NCBI GenBank assembly: GCA_037132275.1
Contig: JBAXPK010000003.1
Coordinates: 1-64,000, forward strand
Direction: 5' to 3'
DNA from: JAABPW01 sp037132275
GTDB taxonomy: Bacteria > Verrucomicrobiota > Kiritimatiellia > CAIKKV01 > CAITUY01
Length of the DNA: 64,000 nt
The translations under genes and the position numbers were made by a program. Each line of letters begins with the position of its first letter. The stretch's first letter is position 1. The notes beneath the pieces were generated by a model. That model worked only from the letters and a program-made list of their open reading frames with translations, was not told where the DNA came from and ran no database searches. This document shows, one piece after another, positions 25,059 through 33,430 of the stretch.

Positions 25059-28000
25059 ATGATACAGATTCGCATATCCATCAGTGCAGTGTTGATCTTG
25101 GTTCTTTTGCGAGGCATAGGCCCTGTCTCTGCAGCACCGTCACCGGCTTATCCGGCGCCGGGTCAAAGCGCCGCACCAGCGGCGCGGAGGATCCTGCGCG
25201 GTCATATTCCAACCGCCACAGCCCGTCTGAAACCGCTGAGCCGCCTGACGGCTACACGACATCTGAAACTGGCCATTGGACTACCGTTGCGCAACCAGGA
25301 TGCACTCAATACGATGTTGCAGGAGATATACAATCCGGCCAGCTCCCATTACCGACAGTATCTGACACCAGAACAGTTCACCGAACTATATGGCCCGACG
25401 GAACAGGATTACCAGGCGGTTATCGCCTTCGCGAAAACCAATGGCCTCACCGTGACCACCCTGCATCCCAACCGCGTCGTTCTGGATGTTGAAGGATCCG
25501 TCACGGCCATCGAAAACGCATTCCAGGTGGCACTGCAGGTTTACCAGCATCCGAACGAAGCACGCACATTTTATGCGACGGATATCGAACCGTCGCTCAA
25601 CCTGGCGGCATCGGTCTTGCACATCAGCGGTTTGGACGACTACTCATTGCCGCATCCAAACTATAAGCCAACACCCCTGATTCAAAACGCCACCCCCAGC
25701 TCAGGATCCGGGCCAAGCGGCGCTTACCGGGGCAGCGATTTCCGAGCGGCTTATGTGCCAGGCACGTCACTGACGGGATCGGGGCAGAGCGTAGGGTTGT
25801 TGCAATTTGACGGGTATTACGCAAGTGACATAGCCACATACGTCAGTCAGGCCGGGTTGCCAAGCGTCACCCTGACAAATATTCCGATCGATGGGGGCGT
25901 CAGCACCCCGGGCACCGGCAATGGCGAAGTCTGTCTGGATATCGAAATGGTGATTTCGATGGCGCCGGGACTCTCTAAAATCATTGTTTATGAAGCGCCC
26001 AACCCCAGCCCCTGGGTGGATATTCTGAGTCGCATGGCCAATGACAACCTAGCCAAACAACTGAGCTGTTCCTGGGGTGGCGGCTCTCCAGACCCCACCG
26101 CTGAACAGATATTCGTGCAAATGGCCTTGCAAGGTCAGTCATTCTTTAACGCTACCGGTGACTCCGATGCCTTCACCGGTTCGATCGTTTTCCCATCGGA
26201 TAGTACAAACATCACCGAAGTGGGCGGCACAACGCTGACAACGACTGGCCCGGCTGGCGCCTATGTCTCGGAAACGGTTTGGAACTGGGGGGGCGGCCAA
26301 GGCAGTAGTGGCGGAATCAGCACTTATTATCCCATCCCCGCTTACCAGCTGGGTGTCAGCATGGCTGGCAACCAGGGCTCGACAACCCTGCGAAATGTCC
26401 CTGATGTCGCGCTGACGGCGGACAACGTATACGTCGTGTATAACAATGGCAGTACGGGTAATTTCGGGGGCACCAGTTGCGCCGCACCGCTATGGGCGGG
26501 GTTCATCGCGCTGGTCAATCAGCAGGCCGCCACCGCCGGGTTGCCACCCGTCGGTTTCCTGAACCCGACTCTTTATACGATCGGCAAAGGAACCAATTAC
26601 GCCGCCTGCTTTCATGACACCACCACCGGCGATAACACCAGCACCACGAGCCCCACAAAATACTACGCCGTGGCCGGCTACGATCTCTGCACCGGTTGGG
26701 GCACCCCGAAAGGCCAAACCCTGATCAACATTCTCGCCCCTCCGATATTAACCCCCCGCCCCGTTTTTATCAGCGCCATGATGAATGATGTGAGTGGCGG
26801 CAATGGCAACGGCATTCTGAATCCCGGGGAAACGATAGCGGAGACCCTTGTTTGGACCAACACAGGAGTCCTCACCGCCAGCAATGTCATGGCCACACTG
26901 ACCACACCGGCGCCCGGCGTGACGCTGATTCAGACCAACGCCGTCTACCCGAACATTCCCGTCGGCGGCGTGGCCAGCAACAGCACGCCCTTCAGTTACC
27001 GATTGTCCAAAACCGTGCCAGCCGGCGCCACGCTCGCCTTCACCACCGTTTTGACAGGCAGTGGACAGTCGTACACCGGCGTCTTTTCACGCCTCGTCGG
27101 ACAAGCTCAAGTGGGCGCATCGGTGTCGAACAGCATCAATAGCACCGACGTCAGCAAGGCGATTCCCGACGTGTCCACGATTTACTCAACCAACACGGTA
27201 TCGGTCGCGGGCACCAATTACCTTGATGACGTCAACGTCAGCCTGCGCATCGATCACACCTATGACGGAGATCTGGTGCTTGCCGTGCAACACCCCGATG
27301 GGACGGAGGTGATTTTGGCCAACCAACGGGGAGGATCCGGAAAGAACTTTGGCAGAACCACCGGCGGAACCATAACACGAACCGTGTTTGACAGCCAGGC
27401 GGCCACAGCCATTGCATCCGGAAGCGCCCCTTTCGCCGGCACCTACCGACCGGATGGCCTATTAAGCAATCTTAACGGAAAGGTGCTGAACGGAAGATGG
27501 CGACTGCGTGTTTCCGACCTAGCGGCTCAAGATGTAGGAACCCTCATTGCCTGGGGACTCACCGTGGTGTATCACCCGATCCAATACGTGACGACCATTT
27601 TCGATAACCCACCCGTCGCCAGCAACCAAAGCGTGACGGTCAATTCAACAACCTCGACAAACTTGATACTTAAGGGCAGCGACCCCGACAGCGATTCCAT
27701 TACATTCCTGACAAACAGCCCGCCTCTCCATGGGTCTCTCTCCAATTTCAACCCCTCCACGGGCGGCATTACCTACACGCCGGACTTCAACTACAACGGG
27801 CTGGACACTTTTACATTCATGGCCAATGACGGTTTCACCAACAGCGTGACCGCGACGGTGGCCATAACGGTTGTAAACACGACACCACATATTTTTGAGA
27901 TCGTCTCCGACCACGGTACGCCTATCCCATCCGCGGGAATCTATACCAACACCTACGGCACGGCCCTGACTAACGCCACCAGCACGCCCGACACCCAGGG

Positions 28001-28718
28001 TGCCACCCAGTACGTCTGCACCGGCTGGACGATGACTAACCATGAACCAGCTGTCGGCACCACAAACTGGATGGTCATGACCTTAACCAACGACACCCTG
28101 CTGATCTGGCAGTGGAAGACCCAGTATCAATTGGTCACGGAAGCCGGAGCCAACGGGTGGGTGGATCAAACCAATCAGTGGGTGGACGCCGACAGCAAAT
28201 TGACCATCACGGCCATAGCCTCAAATTACTATCACTTCGCCGAGTGGAGCGGTGACACCAACGACTGCGCGATTATGACCAACCAGATCACCGTACCTAT
28301 GGATCAGGCACGCCGGTTTCTGGCACTATTCGCCGAAGATCTGACCACCAACAGCACCCCTGAATGGTGGTTGGCAAGCTATGGTCTGACCAATGACTGG
28401 AATTCCGAGGCCTTGGCCGATCAGGATCAGGACGGGATGCCGACATGGGCAGAGTGGTTGAGCGATACAGATCCAACCAACAAATATTCAGTGCTCTCCG
28501 TTGTCGGGTTCAGCGGGGATGAAAACGGCATCAAGGTGGAGTGGCAAGGGGGCGAGATGGCCACCCAGTTCTTGGAACGCTGCATGGATTTATCTGCCGC
28601 AGGCGGAATCTGGGACACGCTCTTCACCAATCTACCACCCACAGCCACACTCACCAACGTGGTGGATGCAGGCAGAACCAACCCGATTCTATTCTACCGG
28701 ATCCGGGCGGAACGCTAA
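25059..28718 (+). CDS. Secreted S53 (sedolisin/kumamolisin-type) serine peptidase with beta-rich C-terminal domains
   Basis: 1219 residues. Signal peptide 1-25; pro-kumamolisin activation domain about 40-190; S53 catalytic domain about 215-565. The Glu-x-x-x-Asp pair is in GEVCLDIE, the oxyanion Asp in GDSDAF, and the catalytic Ser in GGTSCAAP. A proprotein-convertase P-type domain (around residues 690-855, DGDLVLAVQHPDGTEV..SGTxWRLRV) follows, then a VCBS/cadherin-like domain (TYTPDFNYNGLDTFTFMANDG), a bacterial-repeat-like domain, a short Asp-rich segment with DQDQDGMPTWAEWLSDTDPTN, and a C-terminal module shared with other secreted proteins of this window. S53 enzymes are acid-active and made as zymogens; here the export is to the envelope or medium. 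Convergent with folD. Confidence 0.88.
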   Translation: MIQIRISISAVLILVLLRGIGPVSAAPSPAYPAPGQSAAPAARRILRGHIPTATARLKPLSRLTATRHLKLAIGLPLRNQDALNTMLQEIYNPASSHYRQYLTPEQFTELYGPTEQDYQAVIAFAKTNGLTVTTLHPNRVVLDVEGSVTAIENAFQVALQVYQHPNEARTFYATDIEPSLNLAASVLHISGLDDYSLPHPNYKPTPLIQNATPSSGSGPSGAYRGSDFRAAYVPGTSLTGSGQSVGLLQFDGYYASDIATYVSQAGLPSVTLTNIPIDGGVSTPGTGNGEVCLDIEMVISMAPGLSKIIVYEAPNPSPWVDILSRMANDNLAKQLSCSWGGGSPDPTAEQIFVQMALQGQSFFNATGDSDAFTGSIVFPSDSTNITEVGGTTLTTTGPAGAYVSETVWNWGGGQGSSGGISTYYPIPAYQLGVSMAGNQGSTTLRNVPDVALTADNVYVVYNNGSTGNFGGTSCAAPLWAGFIALVNQQAATAGLPPVGFLNPTLYTIGKGTNYAACFHDTTTGDNTSTTSPTKYYAVAGYDLCTGWGTPKGQTLINILAPPILTPRPVFISAMMNDVSGGNGNGILNPGETIAETLVWTNTGVLTASNVMATLTTPAPGVTLIQTNAVYPNIPVGGVASNSTPFSYRLSKTVPAGATLAFTTVLTGSGQSYTGVFSRLVGQAQVGASVSNSINSTDVSKAIPDVSTIYSTNTVSVAGTNYLDDVNVSLRIDHTYDGDLVLAVQHPDGTEVILANQRGGSGKNFGRTTGGTITRTVFDSQAATAIASGSAPFAGTYRPDGLLSNLNGKVLNGRWRLRVSDLAAQDVGTLIAWGLTVVYHPIQYVTTIFDNPPVASNQSVTVNSTTSTNLILKGSDPDSDSITFLTNSPPLHGSLSNFNPSTGGITYTPDFNYNGLDTFTFMANDGFTNSVTATVAITVVNTTPHIFEIVSDHGTPIPSAGIYTNTYGTALTNATSTPDTQGATQYVCTGWTMTNHEPAVGTTNWMVMTLTNDTLLIWQWKTQYQLVTEAGANGWVDQTNQWVDADSKLTITAIASNYYHFAEWSGDTNDCAIMTNQITVPMDQARRFLALFAEDLTTNSTPEWWLASYGLTNDWNSEALADQDQDGMPTWAEWLSDTDPTNKYSVLSVVGFSGDENGIKVEWQGGEMATQFLERCMDLSAAGGIWDTLFTNLPPTATLTNVVDAGRTNPILFYRIRAER

Positions 28719-28744
28719 CACGCCCGGGATCGACTGGTCGGGTC

Positions 28745-29629
28745 TTAGAGCCCGTTGGCGCGCCGTGCTGATTCGACTGTATTATAGAGCAGCATTGTGA
28801 TCGTCATCGGCCCGACACCGCCTGGAACCGGGGTGATCAGGCTCGCCTTGGCCTTGCAGCCCTCAAAGTCGGCATCGCCCACCAACCGGAAACCCGCCTT
28901 CTTCGAGGCATCCTCGATGCGGTTCACACCGACATCGATCACCACGGCGCCTTCCCGGATCATATCGGCGGTGACGGTATTCGGACGACCCGCTGCGGCA
29001 ATGACAATATCCGCCTGACGGGTAAAGTGACCAATATCCTTAGTCTTTGTATGACACACCGTCACCGTGGCGTTGCCCATCTTCCCCTTGGCCATCAACA
29101 TATTGGCCAGCGGCTTGCCGACGATATTGCTTCGCCCGACAATGACAGCGTGGGATCCCTCGATCTTTACGCCGCTCCGGACCAGCATTTGCAGCACCCC
29201 ATGGGGAGTACAGGGCAAAAATGCTTTCTCACCCACCACCATGCGCCCGACGTTGGTGGGATGAAAACCATCCACATCCTTGTCGGGATCTATGGCCAGC
29301 AGGACTTCGCTTTCATTCAGGTGCTTGGGCAGCGGAAGTTGCACGAGGATGCCGTTAATCTTCGGGTCGCCATTCATCTTCCGGATGAGCGAGATGAGCT
29401 CCTGTTGGGTGGCGTTGGCCGGAAGCCGGTTGTCATCCGAGAAGATCCCGATTTCGTGGCAGGCCTTTTCCTTGGCCGTCACATACGACCGGGAGGCGGG
29501 ATCATCCCCCACGAGGATTACTCCCAACCCGGGCACAACGCCCTTGGCCTTCAGGGCCTTGATTTCCACTGCCAACTCAGCACGAATCTGCTGGGCGATC
29601 TCTTTACCATCAATAATTTTTTCAGTCAT
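28745..29629 (-). CDS. folD: Bifunctional methylene-THF dehydrogenase / methenyl-THF cyclohydrolase
   Basis: 294 residues, normal length. It interconverts methylene-, methenyl- and 10-formyl-tetrahydrofolate. Motifs: YVTAKEKACHEIGI (catalytic Lys region), VQLPLPKHLNE, PCTPHGVLQML and the dinucleotide-binding GRSNIVGKPLANMLM. The C-terminal PGGVGPMTITMLL is present. It is the last gene of a folate operon with fhs and a methyltetrahydrofolate methyltransferase-like gene. Confidence 0.96.
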   Translation of the reverse strand: MTEKIIDGKEIAQQIRAELAVEIKALKAKGVVPGLGVILVGDDPASRSYVTAKEKACHEIGIFSDDNRLPANATQQELISLIRKMNGDPKINGILVQLPLPKHLNESEVLLAIDPDKDVDGFHPTNVGRMVVGEKAFLPCTPHGVLQMLVRSGVKIEGSHAVIVGRSNIVGKPLANMLMAKGKMGNATVTVCHTKTKDIGHFTRQADIVIAAAGRPNTVTADMIREGAVVIDVGVNRIEDASKKAGFRLVGDADFEGCKAKASLITPVPGGVGPMTITMLLYNTVESARRANGL

Positions 29630-29643
29630 GATCTCTTCATTCC

Positions 29644-31416
29644 TTAGAACAACCCCTTGACCCGTCCGGTTTCGACATCAATATCGATATTGTTGAAGGC
29701 CGGTTCCGAAGCGGTTCCAGGCATCAGCTTGATCGCGCCCGCCACCGGCACCACAAACCCGGCGCCGCGGTAGACCAAAATATCACGGATCGGCAGCGTC
29801 CATCCTTTCGGGCGTCCCTTCAGATCCGGATCGTGTGAAAGACTGAGATGGGTCTTCACCATACAGGTGCCCATCGCCGCCGTAGCGGGATCGGCCTCAA
29901 ACTTCAGAGCCTTCGCCATCGCCTCATCGCTGTAACTGACGCCATCGGCACCGTACACGTCCTTGGCAATCAGCTCGATCCGCTTGCGCAGCGGGGTTGA
30001 GAGGTCATACAGGAACTTGAAGTTGTTCTTCTCGTTAGCGGCGGCCACAACAACCTCGGCCAATTCGCGGGCGCCTTCGCCCCCCTTGAGCCAGTGCTGG
30101 GAGAGTGCCACATACGCACCATGCTGCTGCGCCACCTTTTTCACCAGCGCCACCTCGGCCGCCGTGTCGGTGTGGAAACTGTTGATGCAAACCACGGGGC
30201 GCACACCGGATTTCTTGACGATTTCAATATGCGCGACGAGGTTCTCGCAGCCCTTCTCCAACAGACCAAGATTTTCACGGATATAGGCCTCATCCAATTT
30301 CGCACCGGGCTTCACCGCAGGTCCGCCGCCATGCATTTTCAGGGCGCGAATGGTGGCGACCACCACCACGGCGCTGGGCTTGAGTCCTGAGAACCGGCAC
30401 TTCAGGTTCCAGAATTTTTCGAACCCGATATCCGCCGCGAATCCGCTCTCGGTCACATGATAGTCCGCCAGGCGTGTCCCGATCTCATCGGCAATGATGG
30501 AACTCTGCCCGATGGCGATATTGGCAAACGGGCCGGCATGGACAAAAATCGGCTGGCCTTCCACCGTCTGCACAAGGGTCGGATTGATCGCATCCACCAT
30601 CCAGGCGGCCATGGCGCCGTCCACCTTCAGGTCGGCGGTTGTGATTTCATTTCCGTCCTTGTCATAGGCCAGCACCATTTTAGCCAGGCGTTGGCGCAAA
30701 TCCTTAAGATCCTTGGAAACCGCCAAAATAGCCATCACTTCGCTTCCCACGGAAATCTGGAAGCCGGAATCCATCTCGAAGCCATCCATCTTGCCGCCGC
30801 GGCCGATCGTGACATTTCGCAGAGCCTGGGCGCAGAAATCGATACACCACTTCACCGTCACGCGGGCTGGATCCACATTCAGGCGGCGAATCCCCGTCTT
30901 GGCCAGACGGGCATCGTCGTAATTCCGCTCATGCTGCATACGGGAGGTCAGAGCCACCATCGCCAGATTGTGCGCGTTGGTGATCGAATCGATATCGCCG
31001 GTCATGCGAATGGAAAACGGTGCCAGGGGAATACATTGGGAAATACCGCCGCCTGCCGCAGAACCCTTGATATTGAAGGTGGGCCCCCCGCTGGGCTGCC
31101 GGATGGCGCCGGTCACAGACTTTCCAATGACCGACAACCCTTCGACAAGACCAATGGTCGTTGTGGTTTTCCCTTCGCCAAGCGGCGTAGGCGTAATCGC
31201 CGTGACGTCAATGTATTTGCCCGATGGCAGGGAACTGATCCGTTCCATGACCATACGCTGATCCACCTTGGCCAACTGACGACCCATCGGGATCACTTCG
31301 CTTTCACGCAGTCCCATCTCCGACGCCAACTGCATCATCGGCTTCATGTACTTTTCCGCCGCTTCAGCAATCTGCCAATCCTTCATTTTTGTTGGATCCA
31401 ACATCGGTCGCGTCAT
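29644..31416 (-). CDS. fhs: Formate--tetrahydrofolate ligase
   Basis: 590 residues; slightly longer than the usual 555-560. It uses ATP to make 10-formyl-THF from formate. The P-loop is TPLGEGKTTTTIGLVEGL, and RQPSGGPTFNIKGSAAGGG is the formyltetrahydrofolate-synthetase signature. HAGPFANIAIGQSSIIAD and FAADIGFEKFWNLKCR are other conserved blocks. Shine-Dalgarno GGGAG seven bases before the ATG. It is in the middle of the operon, 14 bases from folD. With the methyltransferase-like gene it covers much of the methyl branch of acetyl-CoA or glycine-type one-carbon metabolism. Confidence 0.96.
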   Translation of the reverse strand: MTRPMLDPTKMKDWQIAEAAEKYMKPMMQLASEMGLRESEVIPMGRQLAKVDQRMVMERISSLPSGKYIDVTAITPTPLGEGKTTTTIGLVEGLSVIGKSVTGAIRQPSGGPTFNIKGSAAGGGISQCIPLAPFSIRMTGDIDSITNAHNLAMVALTSRMQHERNYDDARLAKTGIRRLNVDPARVTVKWCIDFCAQALRNVTIGRGGKMDGFEMDSGFQISVGSEVMAILAVSKDLKDLRQRLAKMVLAYDKDGNEITTADLKVDGAMAAWMVDAINPTLVQTVEGQPIFVHAGPFANIAIGQSSIIADEIGTRLADYHVTESGFAADIGFEKFWNLKCRFSGLKPSAVVVVATIRALKMHGGGPAVKPGAKLDEAYIRENLGLLEKGCENLVAHIEIVKKSGVRPVVCINSFHTDTAAEVALVKKVAQQHGAYVALSQHWLKGGEGARELAEVVVAAANEKNNFKFLYDLSTPLRKRIELIAKDVYGADGVSYSDEAMAKALKFEADPATAAMGTCMVKTHLSLSHDPDLKGRPKGWTLPIRDILVYRGAGFVVPVAGAIKLMPGTASEPAFNNIDIDVETGRVKGLF

Positions 31417-31522
31417 TTCTTGTCTCCCGCTTCTCTATTGATTTGAAAGGTTTCAACCCAAAACTGCAGAACAGACTAACACATCAAGACACAAGAGTCC
31501 ATACTCTACCATCACGATCGAC

Positions 31523-32542
31523 TTACTCTATCAATTTCCCCTCGCGATGGGCGGAAATAAATTCAGCGCCAAACATATCCTCGCCTGTAAGGAGTGCCTG
31601 GGCGAGTTTAAAGGACTCGGACGTCGTATCCACCGCCGCCAGAATTTTCGCGTTCATCTGGAGAGGATCCAGAATGCCGCTGTCGCCACCGGCTTCCACA
31701 ACCATCCAGGTGAACACCTGATTGATCAGTTTGCGAGCCGGCATGCCAAACGAGACATTACTCAAGCCGCCACTGATATGAATTTCAGGGCCATAGGTCT
31801 TACGGATCGCCGACACGGCCTCGATAAAGGCCTGGGCGTTATTTGAGTCTGTTGCAATCGGGAACACCAGGGGATCAACAAACACATCGCCGCCACGGAT
31901 ACCAACCTTGTCGAGCATCGGCATCAACCGTTTGATATTGGCCAATCGCTGTTCCGTGTTAGAGGGTAGATCTTTCTCCCCAGCCGCCGAGGCAATCACC
32001 ACCGCCTTGAATTCCGCCGCCACCGGAATGGACTCATGACGTTCGAGCGAGACGGAATTCACCATCGGGTGCCCGCGTTTCGGGTCACAGGCTTCCAAGC
32101 CGGCCCGCAAAATGGCGGGATTTGAAGAGTCGATACTAAGCGGGAGTTTGCACGTCTCCTGCACCACCCCGGCCACCCATTTAATGGCTCGGCAGCGTTC
32201 GGGGATATCAGTGCTGAATTCATCAACATTCACATCCAGAAAAGAGGCATCGGCGAACTCCTGACGCCGGGCCAGATACTGGAGGTAATCCACCGCTGCG
32301 GCTTTTCCTGAAGCATCCCCATACAAGCCCTGCCATACGGCCACGGCGCAATGTTTGATTTTGCCAGACTCCCAATCGGCGGTTTTTAAAAAATGTGACG
32401 GAATCGGCAACAACCGGGCATCCGTCTTTCCCCCATACGCAACGGCAAACCCACCCTGATCCAACGGCTTCACAAAATTTCCAGCCACTTTATAGACACG
32501 GGTACAATGGATGTTCTCCCCAACCACAATCAATTTATTCAT
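31523..32542 (-). CDS. Methyltetrahydrofolate methyltransferase-like protein (pterin-binding DHPS-type barrel)
   Basis: 339 residues from the ATG that has a Shine-Dalgarno (GGGAG) seven bases upstream. The TIM barrel of the pterin-binding family is seen: VVGENIHCTR, DVNVDEFS (Asp pair for the pterin), LSIDSSNPAILRAGLEA, MVNSVSLE, a late DPLVFPIATD and SGGLSNVSFG. This is closer to AcsE/MeTr and the MetH folate domain than to dihydropteroate synthase, which makes folate. It probably moves the methyl group of methyl-THF to a corrinoid protein, though no corrinoid protein gene is in view. It heads the operon with fhs and folD, preceded by a long-stem hairpin. Confidence 0.78.
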   Translation of the reverse strand: MNKLIVVGENIHCTRVYKVAGNFVKPLDQGGFAVAYGGKTDARLLPIPSHFLKTADWESGKIKHCAVAVWQGLYGDASGKAAAVDYLQYLARRQEFADASFLDVNVDEFSTDIPERCRAIKWVAGVVQETCKLPLSIDSSNPAILRAGLEACDPKRGHPMVNSVSLERHESIPVAAEFKAVVIASAAGEKDLPSNTEQRLANIKRLMPMLDKVGIRGGDVFVDPLVFPIATDSNNAQAFIEAVSAIRKTYGPEIHISGGLSNVSFGMPARKLINQVFTWMVVEAGGDSGILDPLQMNAKILAAVDTTSESFKLAQALLTGEDMFGAEFISAHREGKLIE

Positions 32543-32633
32543 ACTTTTCTCCCGAATACTCTTTTCTAAAAGGTCGCACTCTCTCATATCATTAATGGGA
32601 GTTCAAGCTGATCGTCTCCAACCGAAATCCTCG

Positions 32634-32745
32634 GGGCGCATCTCCGAATTTTGGTACACGCCAAAGCGAAAAGAGGATTCAATAATCTCTTTGGGTTGAG
32701 ATGGGGCCGATGGCTGGGGATATTCCAAAACTCGGAGATGCGCCC
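32634..32745. repeat. 112-bp element with 21-bp inverted ends (20/21 match)
   Basis: Left arm 32634-32654, right arm 32725-32745, separated by 70 bases. The arms match at 20 of 21 positions after inversion. It stands between the bifunctional-nuclease gene and the folate operon. It could be a MITE-like repeat or a structured 5' leader of the folate operon; an AAAGAG/CTCTTT pair lies inside the loop. Confidence 0.6.
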
Positions 32746-32771
32746 AAATCATAGACGGCTAGGCCACGCCT

Positions 32772-33356
32772 TCAATTCTTCCCGTGGGATTGCTCGTACT
32801 TCTTGATTTCATCCCGGATTGTTGCGGCCTCTTCATAGTGTTCCTCGGCAATGGCCTTTTCCATCTTGGCTTTCAAATGATCCAGAGGGGATGCCGACGT
32901 TGCGGCCGGGGCTGCGGTGCCGCCTTTGCCCTGGGCTTGTTCTTCACCAATACCGTCCTTGTTCTCCAGCACAACACCAACCTTGTTCATGACCGGTTGC
33001 GTCACATAAAGCGGGGCCGAACATCGCAGGGCCAGGGCTATCGCATCGCTGGGCCGGGCATCAATCTCACTCTCCACCCCATCATGCTCCAGCACCAGGA
33101 CAGCGAAGAATGTGCTCTCAATCATATCCCGGACCACCACGCGCTTCAGGCGACACTCCATGGAATCGAGAACATTTTTGAATAGATCATGGGTCAGGGG
33201 GCGCGGAATCTGAACGTTATCCAGTTTCAACGCTATGGACTGGGCTTCCGCCCCCCCGATAAATATCGGCACTGTCCGAGGGTCAGTTTCCCCTTTAAGC
33301 AAAACCACAAACCCCAAATTCGACAGCGACAACCCGGCCACTTTTACATGAATCAT
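32772..33356 (-). CDS. Bifunctional nuclease (DUF151) domain protein with UVR motif
   Basis: 194 residues. Residues 1-135 are a BFN/DUF151 domain (LKGETDPRTVPIFIGGAEAQSIALKLDNVQIPRPLTHDL, ARPSDAIALALRC), a compact nuclease-associated fold found in bacteria and plants. A low-complexity linker with Ala/Gly/Thr follows. The last 40 residues are a UVR motif (LKAKMEKAIAEEHYEEAATIRDEIKKYE), the UvrB/UvrC-type hairpin used for protein contact. Such fusions are common but the role is uncertain: nucleic-acid processing or stress-linked regulation. Monocistronic. Confidence 0.85.
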   Translation of the reverse strand: MIHVKVAGLSLSNLGFVVLLKGETDPRTVPIFIGGAEAQSIALKLDNVQIPRPLTHDLFKNVLDSMECRLKRVVVRDMIESTFFAVLVLEHDGVESEIDARPSDAIALALRCSAPLYVTQPVMNKVGVVLENKDGIGEEQAQGKGGTAAPAATSASPLDHLKAKMEKAIAEEHYEEAATIRDEIKKYEQSHGKN

Positions 33357-33430
33357 AGATCACCTCATATTACGTCACAAACACAAGCCCGGTTCCTCCT
33401 CTTCACCCCGCCTTAACCAAGGCGATGAAG

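Noticed and set aside
30457..31446. Long plus-strand open frame across fhs
   Set aside because: Antisense shadow of formate-THF ligase, rich in His/Arg, no motif and no ribosome site.
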